Part shown: positions 8,774-17,461 of the stretch, in pieces
Numbering within the stretch: the first letter of the stretch is position 1
Layout: each line of letters opens with the position of its first letter
NCBI RefSeq assembly: GCF_012927325.1
Contig: NZ_JABBGI010000022.1
Span: 1-64,000 of the forward strand
Direction of reading: 5' to 3'
Source: Chryseobacterium antibioticum
GTDB taxonomy: Bacteria; Bacteroidota; Bacteroidia; Flavobacteriales; Weeksellaceae
DNA: 64,000 nucleotides
Program-made: the position numbers and the translations under genes
Notes under the pieces: generated by a model
Database searches by the model: none
What the model was told of the DNA's origin: nothing
What the model saw: the letters and a program-made list of their open reading frames with translations, nothing else

Positions 8774-9064
8774 TTAAAAAGACGTAATTAGATTACCATT
8801 TTCGTCCCATTTTTTATAAGTCCCATCGTATTCTACATTGTTATGTGCTTTATACTCTGTATATTTTTTTCCGTTTTTATGATAGGACCTGAACCATCCT
8901 TCCTGATATCCTTCTTTATATTCTTCTTCACAAAAAAGTTCGCCAGTATTATAGTACCTTAAAACAATACCTGTAAAAGGATTGCCATTGTGATAATATA
9001 TAGGGACTCCTCCACCATCTAAGCGGTCACATGTTAAATCACTTTCTTTTATTTTTAATGCCAT
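8774..9064 (-). CDS. MORN-repeat (YwqK-like) protein, possible immunity or antitoxin protein
   Basis: A 96-residue cytoplasmic protein made of about three MORN-variant repeats, seen as recurring 'G-x-(Y/W)-x-x-(Y/W)-x-x-(N/D)-G' units (YYHNGNPFTG, RYYNTGEL, RSYHKNGK, KKWDENGNL). Proteins of this type are annotated as the antitoxin or immunity half of toxin pairs in Bacteroidota, but direct evidence is not in the sequence. It lies downstream of the WG-repeat gene and is separated from it by a terminator-like hairpin. Confidence 0.72.
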   Translation of the reverse strand: MALKIKESDLTCDRLDGGGVPIYYHNGNPFTGIVLRYYNTGELFCEEEYKEGYQEGWFRSYHKNGKKYTEYKAHNNVEYDGTYKKWDENGNLITSF

Positions 9065-9191
9065 GATAATTTAATTAATGTATTAAACATCTAATACTGT
9101 GTGTAATATATTGAGACCGTGCTAATAGAGTAGTTCTTGATCCTTTGTAAAATTCCCTACTGTATCCGCTTAAATATAGAGTCTTTGTCAC

Positions 9192-9225
9192 AAAAAATCC
9201 TCCGCTTAAATATTAAGTCAGAGGA
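9192..9225 (-). terminator. Terminator after the first WG-repeat gene
   Basis: On the minus strand a stem with arms of five plus five pairs (CTTAA/TTAAG inside TCCTC/GAGGA) ends in six T residues (complement of 9192-9197). It sits about 80 bp past the stop codon of the gene ending at 9305, and isolates the MORN gene. Confidence 0.65.
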
Positions 9226-9304
9226 ATATTTATAACGAAAATTTTATTGGTTGTTTTAGAGAAATTTATTGTCCAGACAAGAATAGGAGTGGAGAACTTT
9301 TAAA

Positions 9305-10162
9305 TTATTGGTCAAAATATTCTTTTCCTTTTCTATCAACCCAGCCTTTTTTACCATCCGGAGTTTCGAACCTGGCGAAATATTCTATATATGGCTCAAG
9401 TTTTTGATATTTCGGTTCAGTGCCTATGTTAGGATAGAATGTAGATAGTCCGTTTTTTTCTAAGGAAAGATATGAGGTAAAGTTTTGGATTTTGTCGAAC
9501 TCTAGAGAAAGTATATATTTTTCCTCTAATAAAGACCATACTCCATATTTTTTATCCTCTTTTAAGATCACAAAATCAGGATCAAGTTTGCCCCATATAT
9601 CTCCTGTATACCATTCTCTTTCAAAAGAAATCTCTTTTTTATTATTTACAAATTTTTCAAAGATAGCCTTCTGAGGTGGGATTTTGTCAAACTTCAAACT
9701 ATAAGTAGTATCTACTTTATCATATTTAGAAACTTCTTTGATAAGATGATCATTAATGATAGTATAGGAAACATAAGTACTGTTGCCAAGTTCATCATTA
9801 GGGCGCAAAGGAGCCTGTATTCTTTTTTTAGGAGTTATTGCTCGGCCACTTTCGTCAATAAAATACACCTTATTAAAAGAATCAATAATCTGAAGAGTAT
9901 TTGATGAATAAGGGGAATATGATTTTAGACTAGATTTTATCATTTTGCCTGTTAAATTATAGACGTCCCAGCTAGTTCCTATCTTCCCGGTTATAAAATT
10001 ACCTTCAACTTGTAAAGAGTCATATTTTTCTATGGCAATAGATTTATCATCAATGCTTAAGTTGTATTTCTTTGAATCTAGACTCTGACGGATGTCTATT
10101 TTAGACTCTTGACTATACAGATAAAGGCTAAATAATATTGTAAACAAAGATAAAATTCTCAT
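9305..10162 (-). CDS. Secreted WG-repeat protein, candidate immunity protein (copy A)
   Basis: 285 residues with a signal peptide (MRILSLFTILFSLYLYSQ). The body contains WG-type repeats: 'GTSWDVYNLTGK', 'KYGVWSLLEEKYIL' and the final 'GKKGWVDRKGKEYFDQ', each a beta-hairpin with Gly-Val/Trp. It is probably periplasmic. It is a paralogue of the gene at 10621-11526; the last 24 residues are identical while the N-terminal halves are very different. It follows a broken 3' end of a peptidase gene by 5 bp, just as copy B follows the intact peptidase gene, so the pairing seems inherited. Immunity function is an inference from this pairing. Confidence 0.75.
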   Translation of the reverse strand: MRILSLFTILFSLYLYSQESKIDIRQSLDSKKYNLSIDDKSIAIEKYDSLQVEGNFITGKIGTSWDVYNLTGKMIKSSLKSYSPYSSNTLQIIDSFNKVYFIDESGRAITPKKRIQAPLRPNDELGNSTYVSYTIINDHLIKEVSKYDKVDTTYSLKFDKIPPQKAIFEKFVNNKKEISFEREWYTGDIWGKLDPDFVILKEDKKYGVWSLLEEKYILSLEFDKIQNFTSYLSLEKNGLSTFYPNIGTEPKYQKLEPYIEYFARFETPDGKKGWVDRKGKEYFDQ

Positions 10163-10167
10163 AGATA

Positions 10168-10469
10168 TTATTTTACTTTATTAATACACTCATTTTCTAT
10201 TCCTGTCTCCAAAATTTCTTTCCATTGCCATTGATAAAATAGCTTATATTGAAAATTTTCATTAAATGGTTTTTCACATGCGCTATTAAAAACATGTACT
10301 ACTCCTGATGAGTTTAAGGAATAAGCTTGTGTTTTTGTAATAGGATCCCTGCATCCTGAAATTCGAAAGAGTTAAGAAGATAATCCTCCAGCTGGGAATA
10401 AGTAGCCGGAGAACTTTCTAATCTTTTGATAATTAAGGCATATCTTGTCAGATAAAAATCTTTTTTCAT
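10168..10469 (-). pseudogene. Fusion remnant: WYL gene 5' end joined to a peptidase gene 3' end
   Basis: Reading the minus strand from the ATG at 10469, the first 42 codons (10469-10344) encode the same N-terminus as the WYL regulator with no indels. At 10343 the sequence switches to something else and reaches a stop within ten codons. In another frame, 10342-10168 encodes a peptide ending FYQWQWKEILETGIENE plus a few residues, clearly homologous to the end of the intact peptidase gene (FYQWQWKKMIDTGVKNN). The junction therefore joins two gene fragments out of frame. It marks a past duplication and deletion between two cassettes. Confidence 0.85.
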
Positions 10470-10523
10470 TCGTCTGTATTTTATGGGCAGCACTGCCGCG
10501 TTTCATGGTAAAATTTTATAAGA

Positions 10524-10557
10524 CAAATATATAGGGTTAATGCGACAAAACGTGTCG
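10524..10557 (-). promoter_or_regulatory. Regulon promoter 2 (in front of the broken WYL copy)
   Basis: Same dyad sequence as promoter 1, CGACACGTTTTGTCG at 10557-10543, followed after the same 10-bp gap by TATATTTG (10531-10524). The promoter is intact, so it may now drive the downstream WG-repeat gene at 9305-10162 through the gene remnant. The duplicated block runs from about 10344 to 10570. Confidence 0.75.
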
Positions 10558-10584
10558 TGTTTTATTTTTTATATTTTTTTTAAA

Positions 10585-10616
10585 AGAAAAAATAAGCCAC
10601 AGTTTTCTGTGGCTTA
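10585..10616 (-). terminator. Terminator after the second WG-repeat gene
   Basis: Perfect hairpin TAAGCCACAG-loop-CTGTGGCTTA (10593-10616) just after the stop at 10621, with a T-rich tract on the minus strand (complement of 10585-10592). Confidence 0.88.
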
Positions 10617-10620
10617 CTAA

Positions 10621-11526
10621 TTACTGGTCAAAATATTCTTTTCCTTTTCTGTCTACCCAACCTTTTTTACCGTCTGGTGTTTCAAATCTGGCGAAAGCTC
10701 CGGTATAGGGTTCTAGTTTTTTATATTTCGGTTCAATGCCTATATTAGGATAGAAGGTTGATAATCCATCTTTTTCCAGGGATAAATAATTTTGATAGGG
10801 AATAATCCTTTTGTATTGAAATGTAATAATTTCTTTTTGTTCTTTAAAGTCCCAAACGCCATACTTTTCATTTACTTTAAATATAATATAAGTATGTTTT
10901 AGAGGGGTGTAGAGCGTTTCTTCAGTATAATCGGGAGACGATGTTTTTTCAAAATAATCTGTAATGTTGGGATTATAAAATGATGAAATCTCTAAGCTTT
11001 TTTCGTTGTTGACAAATCTGGCATCTTTTCCATTTTTAATGATCTTATAATTAAACTCTCGAGGATAGTTTTCTTTTCCAAAGTATTCTTTCCGTTCATA
11101 TTTTACACCATTATTAGTTATTGTGTAATTTTCCAAAGCTCTGTCATTCTTAATAAATAGATCTTTTTGGGATTCAATCTTCAATTTAGAAGTGTCAATT
11201 TGCTGCCCTTTGTTATTGAACGTTTTTATTTCATTTTTTTTAGTAATTATTTGAAATATATCCATTGGGATAAAATATTCATATGCTTTAATATTTTGAT
11301 CTAAAAGTATTAAATTGTTATTATACAAATCAAATCCATTACCCTTTTTAGCTATTACTAAAAAATCTGTGGAGATATCATCATAAATAGCAGGAACTAC
11401 ATTTTTACCGTTTATCCGAAGACCATATTTACTATTTTCTTCAAATTTTTCTGGAAGATTTTGAGCTTTTAAGCCCATAGCGGTCAATATACTAGCAAAT
11501 AGAGTGATTATCAATTTATTTTTCAT
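10621..11526 (-). CDS. Secreted WG-repeat protein, candidate immunity protein (copy B)
   Basis: 301 residues with a signal peptide ending in GLKAQ. WG-type units are visible as 'KYGLRINGKNVVPAIYDD', 'KYGVWDFKEQKEIITF' and the terminal GWVDRKGKEYFDQ. It starts 5 bp downstream of the stop of the metzincin-like peptidase gene, so the two are surely cotranscribed. The peptidase has no signal peptide while this protein has one, as expected if the partner protects the periplasm or outer face from a toxin delivered from outside. The immunity role is an inference. Confidence 0.75.
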   Translation of the reverse strand: MKNKLIITLFASILTAMGLKAQNLPEKFEENSKYGLRINGKNVVPAIYDDISTDFLVIAKKGNGFDLYNNNLILLDQNIKAYEYFIPMDIFQIITKKNEIKTFNNKGQQIDTSKLKIESQKDLFIKNDRALENYTITNNGVKYERKEYFGKENYPREFNYKIIKNGKDARFVNNEKSLEISSFYNPNITDYFEKTSSPDYTEETLYTPLKHTYIIFKVNEKYGVWDFKEQKEIITFQYKRIIPYQNYLSLEKDGLSTFYPNIGIEPKYKKLEPYTGAFARFETPDGKKGWVDRKGKEYFDQ

Positions 11527-11531
11527 AATTA

Positions 11532-13553
11532 TTATTCTATCAAACGAAGATAATTATTTTTAACTCCAGTATCAATCATTTTTTTCCATTGCCATTGATA
11601 AAAAGATTTATACTCAAACTTATTGTTTCTTGGTGCTGCTTCATTTCCATCTGCATCTCCATATTGGGAATAGTCTAGGAAGTTTTCTAAGGTTTCAGTT
11701 TGGGGAAGAACAATTCCGATTTGTTTTTCTTGGCGGGATTTGTTTGCTTGTAAGGCTGTAATCTCGTTCCTACGCGTTTGAATTATTAAATTAAATGTAA
11801 GAGGAGTTTCTCTTTCTATTCTTTCTTGTTTCTCTTGCTCGGTCTCAGTTTGATCATGCAATACAACAACTTTAGCATCAATGTTTTCTTCCATATGCAA
11901 AATAACACTATTAAAAATATTTTTAACTTTCATATGTTCGTAATACCAGCACTTATCTTCTATGTCTTTGATAAAATAAACTAAAAAGCTGCTTTCAAAG
12001 CTCTCAACTGAAAGTTCTTCCTTTTTTTTCGAAAGGATATCGTACAGACCGCTATATATCCAATCCAGGCGAATATATTTTTCATATTCAGAACTTTTTT
12101 GCTTTAATGATAAGAAGTTTTGGATCTCTTTTTCTTTTGCATCAATTTCTCCCTGAATTCTTTCGGCACTGCGTTTAGCCACATCGTCCATAGTATGGTT
12201 CAACCCAAAGGCATGTCCTAATTCATGAATAATTAAGGCTTCTGTTCTGTCGTCTTGTTTTTTTTCTTTTTCCGCTCTTTTATTGGCTTCTAAAGCATGA
12301 TTGAAAATATGAACGGTACCAAAACCAGTTGCAGAGAATGCGCGGACATTATCCTTTTCTCCTTTGGTTCTTGCAGATTCGAGATTATTACTATAAAACA
12401 GATAAGTAATATTATTCTTATCTATAGAATTATCTCCTTTGTATTTCTTTTTCAGTTCTTTATATTTTAGATAGGCTTTGTTAACCTTATCACTTTTCCA
12501 TGCGTTTGTTGCCCTTTTTTCTTCGTAGAATTTAGCGGCTTTTTTTAAATCTGAAGTTTTTCCAAAATTAAATTTGTCCTTGAATCCTTGAATCATTTCA
12601 TAAGCAAGAGTCATTAGCTCTTCATTAATAGTCTGTTTTTCTTGTGCATCAGAATTATAGGCAGCAAATCTTGATTCTATTAAGTTATTATATGCGAGTT
12701 TTTGACTTCTATCAAGCCTTAGTTTACCTTCATCGGTAAAAAAAAGTTTTTTGCTCATAAATTCATCTAAAGAAAAGGTAACCGTTTTTGTTGTTGGAGC
12801 TAGAGAGGCTTGGATATATGCTTGATTAAAAGATTTATTATTGAAATATGGTAAAAGTTTGTTCTCAATGAAATCATCATGCTTGGACAAAGATGTTAAT
12901 TCTGTGCTTGCTGTTTGTCCAAAATTGATTAATACAGGTTGAATAGTAGTTCGATACAATTTTGAATTTGCTTTTACGATTAACCTTCCAACAATTTGGT
13001 TATTGTATTTAGCAACAATACTTATATCATTTTCAAAAGCATCTTTACATTCAATATTGATTTTGAAATACCTTGTATTATTAGTCACTTCGGGATCCTT
13101 TTTTGTGATATTTAGTTTGGAAGTTGTTTTTGAAAATGTCTGAGTATTTTTATCCCATTCTTTACATTCATACTCTAGCATTTCTTCGCCTCCAGAAGTA
13201 CCTTTTGCTTTTACATATAAAGAGATTTCAGTCTTGGGCCAAATACTTAAGTATGGGCAAACATAGTCGTTTATAGAAATTTCTTTTGCATCTTTTAATG
13301 ATTTGCCATTTTTATCAAAATAGTAAATAAAGCTTTTTTGTGGAGAGGTGGTTAAACTATATCTGTCATAACCAAATTTTCCAAAGTATTGTGAGTCTTC
13401 ATTACCTAGTTTATCATCAATATTTGTTTTTGAACGATAAAAAGTAACATCTCCTTCAAGTTTATATTTTGAATATTTTCTTCTGTCTGTTTTATAAACA
13501 TCTACATTAGCCACTCCAATCTTCGCGAGATTCCTAATATCTATATTTTTCAT
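11532..13553 (-). CDS. Metzincin-like zinc metalloprotease, candidate toxin/effector
   Basis: 673 residues and no signal peptide or membrane helix. The N-terminal about 200 residues look like beta-rich domains ('SFIYYFDKNGKS', 'SLYVKAKGTSG', 'NDISIVAKYNNQIVG'), plausible for delivery or binding. The zinc site HELGHAFGLNH at 443-453 fits HExxHxxGxxH of metzincins exactly. It is followed by a long charged helical region (about 460-560) and an ending rich in aromatic residues (FYQWQWKKM). It lies downstream of the 1271-residue gene, after a terminator-like hairpin, and directly before a WG-repeat gene. The protease family is clear from the motif; effector function is inferred from the neighbour and from the broken second copy. 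Confidence 0.82.
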   Translation of the reverse strand: MKNIDIRNLAKIGVANVDVYKTDRRKYSKYKLEGDVTFYRSKTNIDDKLGNEDSQYFGKFGYDRYSLTTSPQKSFIYYFDKNGKSLKDAKEISINDYVCPYLSIWPKTEISLYVKAKGTSGGEEMLEYECKEWDKNTQTFSKTTSKLNITKKDPEVTNNTRYFKINIECKDAFENDISIVAKYNNQIVGRLIVKANSKLYRTTIQPVLINFGQTASTELTSLSKHDDFIENKLLPYFNNKSFNQAYIQASLAPTTKTVTFSLDEFMSKKLFFTDEGKLRLDRSQKLAYNNLIESRFAAYNSDAQEKQTINEELMTLAYEMIQGFKDKFNFGKTSDLKKAAKFYEEKRATNAWKSDKVNKAYLKYKELKKKYKGDNSIDKNNITYLFYSNNLESARTKGEKDNVRAFSATGFGTVHIFNHALEANKRAEKEKKQDDRTEALIIHELGHAFGLNHTMDDVAKRSAERIQGEIDAKEKEIQNFLSLKQKSSEYEKYIRLDWIYSGLYDILSKKKEELSVESFESSFLVYFIKDIEDKCWYYEHMKVKNIFNSVILHMEENIDAKVVVLHDQTETEQEKQERIERETPLTFNLIIQTRRNEITALQANKSRQEKQIGIVLPQTETLENFLDYSQYGDADGNEAAPRNNKFEYKSFYQWQWKKMIDTGVKNNYLRLIE

Positions 13554-13580
13554 TTTTAAGTTTTTGAGATTAAAATTGTA

Positions 13581-13609
13581 AAAAAACAGCGGTGATATTT
13601 CACACCGCT
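13581..13609 (-). terminator. Terminator after the 1271-residue protein gene
   Basis: Stem AGCGGTG (13588-13594) and CACCGCT (13603-13609). On the minus strand it is followed by a run of T residues (complement of 13580-13586). It stands between this gene and the peptidase gene, so the peptidase may depend on read-through or a weak promoter of its own in the remaining 30 bp. Confidence 0.75.
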
Positions 13610-13623
13610 ATTAAGGTTATTTG

Positions 13624-16600
13624 TTATCCCACGATTGTTGTAGGCAATGTTGTAGGATCCGTACTATGGCTTAATTGTACGTCTCTCTGTTCAAAACTCG
13701 TTTCAAACTCCAGTTCCGAAGGATTCTCACAATTTTTCGGATCAGTTTCCGGGAAGATTGGAAGAGGTTCCTCAACTGGTAATCCTGTAGACTTATCCTG
13801 AAGAATAGTAAGCGTAGTAGGCACTTTGGTAATCCAGTATTTGCCCTGTGCTACTCCTGTAGGCTGTCTCATTTCATCCACGATACTCATGTACATTGGG
13901 TCTCCGATGACCGGAACAGCGCCGCCATTCCAGATAATTCCTGTTTCCATGAAGAACTGTACAGCATTTTCAAAGCCTGGTTTTACGGTAACGATAATTC
14001 TTGCCATACCTGCCTGTAGGAAGCTTCTGAATAATGGATCCATGCTCTCACTCAGGTAAAACTCCTGCCAGCTCTTACGGTTTGCCCAGTAGTAAGGATA
14101 GAACGTATAATCCATAATTTCCCATTCGAAGGCCTGTTCCATAAACTTGGCAAGGGCGGTATACCTATCCAGATTGTCACTCAGATATACCTGGAAGTTA
14201 TCCATCGTTGTTTTTTCTGCAGCTCCGTTTGTTGTTTCCAGTCCTAATGTATTTGTATTAAGATAATCCTGTAGCAGGTATGCAATACAGTTGTGCTTTA
14301 AGACATCATGCTCCATAAAACGGTAGAATTTATCCTGTCTTTCTTTAAGCTGTGCCTCTTTTTCTTTCTGCTCTGCATCTAATCTTGTCTGCTCTTCCTG
14401 GAATTGTGTATAAGCATCTTCATACGCTTTAATGATCGCATTGAAACTCTCTGTTTTCCATTTGCTGATGAATTCATCACTCAGTTCGCAGTTTATTGTT
14501 GCTTTAACGGTATAATGTCTGATATTATGTCCTTTCACCTGGAAACTTACATTACCGGTTATATTGAAACCGGACGATGCTCTGTCAAAAATAATATCTC
14601 CACGATCATTGAGGCCAACGAAATCTCCATTAAAATTGGAACAGTATACTTCCGCATAACGGGATCCCTGGAGTCCACCACCTCTGTTTCGACCTGCCTC
14701 ACAATGGAAGCTTGCATTTTTCCCGGCATAGTTATCAGGAATTGCAAACTGAGTATAATCTATTCCAAAATCGTCATTGGTTTGAGGAACACTTGCCGCA
14801 GTATGGATAACCTGTTTAGTAGGTGCTGGGAAAGCATCCAGCTGTACTCCGTAAATCTGTGCCCAATGCTGTATCTGTTCAATATTTGCAGATTTAGGAT
14901 CCGGCATATACCATGGTTCAGGAGCTTTTCTTGGGTCTACAGGAGCGGTAAGTACCTGAGCTTTGGCAACGGTAAGCGCCAGACGGTGTAATCTTGAAGG
15001 CTCAGGAACCATAAATTCAAACATCGTACGTTTACCATAGTTATAGATCTGATTTTTCATCTTCTTATCGATCCATCTGTAAACTCCTGTGATGTGCTGT
15101 GGTGGTTGATTGGTTGTAAGAGCTTTTCCTCTGTTGTCAAACTCATGCACATTGGTTTCTGTATATTCTTTGATGATTTTCTGCACCCTTTCTTCTGAAA
15201 TTTTGGTAAGAACTCTTTCCATGGCTCTTTCCGTAATTTCCTGAGACTTCATTACGGCCTGTCTTGTACTGTCATGCTGTGCTGTATTATTGGCATAGTC
15301 TGCACCAATTTCAAATTTCATAGCATTGTCATTCCCATAGCTAAATCTTGTATAGGCAGAAATACTTTGCTGCTTTTCCACTTCTTTGGCTACTTCGGTC
15401 TGCATATCCGTTCTGGATGTTTTTGAAGTGTCGGAAATTTTCTCGGTTTCCTGAGATTTGGAAGTTGTATCCGTAATTTCAGAATAATCTCTTGAAACAG
15501 AAGACTTATGTCTCAGTTCGCTGGCCATAACGTTCTCAATATTGGAAACTTCTCCAGGAACATAGGCATGAACACTTTGTACAACTTTCAGATAATCTGC
15601 AACTCCAAGTCTTTTGATTCCGAAATTTTTACGTTTCTGAATCGTTACCGGTTCACGTTCACCTGGGTTTTCAATAGCGGCACGTTTCAGGGTAAGCATT
15701 CCCGTAAGACTTATGTCCTCCTTGATATATTGCTCGCTAATATCTCCATAGGCCAGACTTCCGTTATCAAAAATAATTTCAATTTTGAAGGTAAAAGTGT
15801 TTCGGAGCTTGTCCACTAAACATGTCGGTAACGTGATTTTATTATCTACGACATGGATATTGCTGTAGTTTTCTTCAAAAGATCCTGCAAGGTCTGTAGT
15901 GGCAATGACCTTGGCATTGGCAACACTCCATGAAACATCTTCAACCTCAAAAGAAAAATTAACAAATCCTCCTGTACCCGACATTCTGAAAGAATTGTGT
16001 GCATAGAGACTGTAGGCCATTGGAGTTCTGGCTGTATTCTGATTAACCGGAATAGAAGCTCCTCCGACGTTCACATACTGCTGCTGTTGAAGAGGGCTAT
16101 TCAGTAATGCGGTCTGCATGGATGAAGAAATATTGTTTTGTACAACAATCAAGGCATCAGAATAGCTTTGTATTTCATCATCAAGGATAATCGTCTGATT
16201 TCCGATTTTCATTGTATCGGATGAAAGAATCTGAACAGTTTCTGTATCTGCCATTTTAGACATCTCTTCTGCATTGAATTCTCCGAAAAGATCAACAAAA
16301 AGGTCAAAGGATTCGGGAGAAAGTTTTGCCTTTAAATCTTCCAAATCGATTTCATTTCTGAAAGAAAATTCAAAAGATGGAACTTCATATTCCTTTAAGC
16401 TGTCATAAAGACGCTTTTTCTCTTCTTCTGAAGTTTCAGGAGTGATTTTGCTTTCGACCTCGGCCAGTTTTCTATCATAGATTTCTATACGTTCTCTGTT
16501 TGCGTCCATATACCTTGAATAGCCTTCCTGGTATGCCTGATGACGGGATTTATGATATTTTTTCTGAATTTTTTCCAATTCTGTGTTCAGCTTGTTCAAA

Positions 16601-17439
16601 GCGTCTCTTCTGTGAATTGCTTTGTTTGCAACCAGAGAGGCTCTTGCCTCAGCTTCTAATCTTTGAATGGTTTTTGCACCTAGAAGAGGTCTTACTTCAC
16701 CTTCTGTTCCCCTTGCCGAAACTGCTGAAACTGTTTCTGAATTATCCTCTGAAAATAGAGATGTTGGTAATATAACCTGACCATTCAACGCTTTTTCTAA
16801 TGGTTTTTCGCCATTTACCCTGATGATTTCCGGATCAGTAAGATCCTGGATGTTTGCAAAACCAAGCTGGATTGCCATCAAAATATGGCTGATTGCTTCT
16901 TTAATATAGAAGTCTCCCTGAGTAACGATCTGATAAATAAAGTTATTCCAAAGAAGAGTGAAGGTTTTAATTCCTTCAGGATTAAGATTTTTATTGGCGT
17001 CAATAAGACTTTTGTAATAATCTGTAACGTAAGTCCAGTCATTACTGTCCAGTGTTTCTCTTTTAGAAAGTTTTCGACCGATAGCCAGAAGGTCTTTATA
17101 TACTCCTTCTTCAATTTTCTTTTCAGTTTCAAATCCTGCATTATTAAATCCAACAGCTGCCCTTTTCATCTCTCCGAATTTGGATGATTTGGCAGGTCTT
17201 CCGGCAACTGCAGTATCAAAAATACCTGTTGCCCCTTTGGGTCTGTGGATAAATCCTAAATTTTTATCTTTAGTTTCTGTTAATTGTGGGTTTCTTAAAC
17301 TCACGAATCTGAAAAGCGTTTGGGACGCATTGTTTGCCGTACTCATATTATTTGTTGCTTTATAGTTAATAATGCCTTCGCCTACTAAGGATTCTCCCAC
17401 AGTAAATGCGGACATTGTTGGTGCATTGTTTGTTGCCAT
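13624..17439 (-). CDS. Large island protein of unknown family (1271 residues)
   Basis: I do not recognise a named family. There is no signal peptide or transmembrane segment. Visible parts: an N-terminal region with Ala/Asn/Thr-rich sequence; a charged helical or coiled-coil region about 255-345; a beta-rich middle (about 480-590); a Ser/Thr/Glu-rich helical stretch (about 640-760, 'TSKSQETEKISDTSKTS'); and another helical segment near 1010-1065 ('EEQTRLDAEQKEKEAQL'). The last 150 residues contain 'ARIIVTVKPGFENAVQFF'. It is the last gene of the operon that begins at promoter 3, 22 bp after the head-repeat protein gene. Size, lack of signal and neighbours suggest a structural scaffold or carrier; that is inference only. 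Confidence 0.85.
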   Translation of the reverse strand: MATNNAPTMSAFTVGESLVGEGIINYKATNNMSTANNASQTLFRFVSLRNPQLTETKDKNLGFIHRPKGATGIFDTAVAGRPAKSSKFGEMKRAAVGFNNAGFETEKKIEEGVYKDLLAIGRKLSKRETLDSNDWTYVTDYYKSLIDANKNLNPEGIKTFTLLWNNFIYQIVTQGDFYIKEAISHILMAIQLGFANIQDLTDPEIIRVNGEKPLEKALNGQVILPTSLFSEDNSETVSAVSARGTEGEVRPLLGAKTIQRLEAEARASLVANKAIHRRDALNKLNTELEKIQKKYHKSRHQAYQEGYSRYMDANRERIEIYDRKLAEVESKITPETSEEEKKRLYDSLKEYEVPSFEFSFRNEIDLEDLKAKLSPESFDLFVDLFGEFNAEEMSKMADTETVQILSSDTMKIGNQTIILDDEIQSYSDALIVVQNNISSSMQTALLNSPLQQQQYVNVGGASIPVNQNTARTPMAYSLYAHNSFRMSGTGGFVNFSFEVEDVSWSVANAKVIATTDLAGSFEENYSNIHVVDNKITLPTCLVDKLRNTFTFKIEIIFDNGSLAYGDISEQYIKEDISLTGMLTLKRAAIENPGEREPVTIQKRKNFGIKRLGVADYLKVVQSVHAYVPGEVSNIENVMASELRHKSSVSRDYSEITDTTSKSQETEKISDTSKTSRTDMQTEVAKEVEKQQSISAYTRFSYGNDNAMKFEIGADYANNTAQHDSTRQAVMKSQEITERAMERVLTKISEERVQKIIKEYTETNVHEFDNRGKALTTNQPPQHITGVYRWIDKKMKNQIYNYGKRTMFEFMVPEPSRLHRLALTVAKAQVLTAPVDPRKAPEPWYMPDPKSANIEQIQHWAQIYGVQLDAFPAPTKQVIHTAASVPQTNDDFGIDYTQFAIPDNYAGKNASFHCEAGRNRGGGLQGSRYAEVYCSNFNGDFVGLNDRGDIIFDRASSGFNITGNVSFQVKGHNIRHYTVKATINCELSDEFISKWKTESFNAIIKAYEDAYTQFQEEQTRLDAEQKEKEAQLKERQDKFYRFMEHDVLKHNCIAYLLQDYLNTNTLGLETTNGAAEKTTMDNFQVYLSDNLDRYTALAKFMEQAFEWEIMDYTFYPYYWANRKSWQEFYLSESMDPLFRSFLQAGMARIIVTVKPGFENAVQFFMETGIIWNGGAVPVIGDPMYMSIVDEMRQPTGVAQGKYWITKVPTTLTILQDKSTGLPVEEPLPIFPETDPKNCENPSELEFETSFEQRDVQLSHSTDPTTLPTTIVG

Positions 17440-17461
17440 TTTAATATTTTGTTTTAATGAT

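Noticed and set aside
14404..14991. 195-codon open frame on the plus strand inside the 1271-residue gene
   Set aside because: Composition is unlike a protein and it lies wholly within the long minus-strand gene; no promoter is seen.
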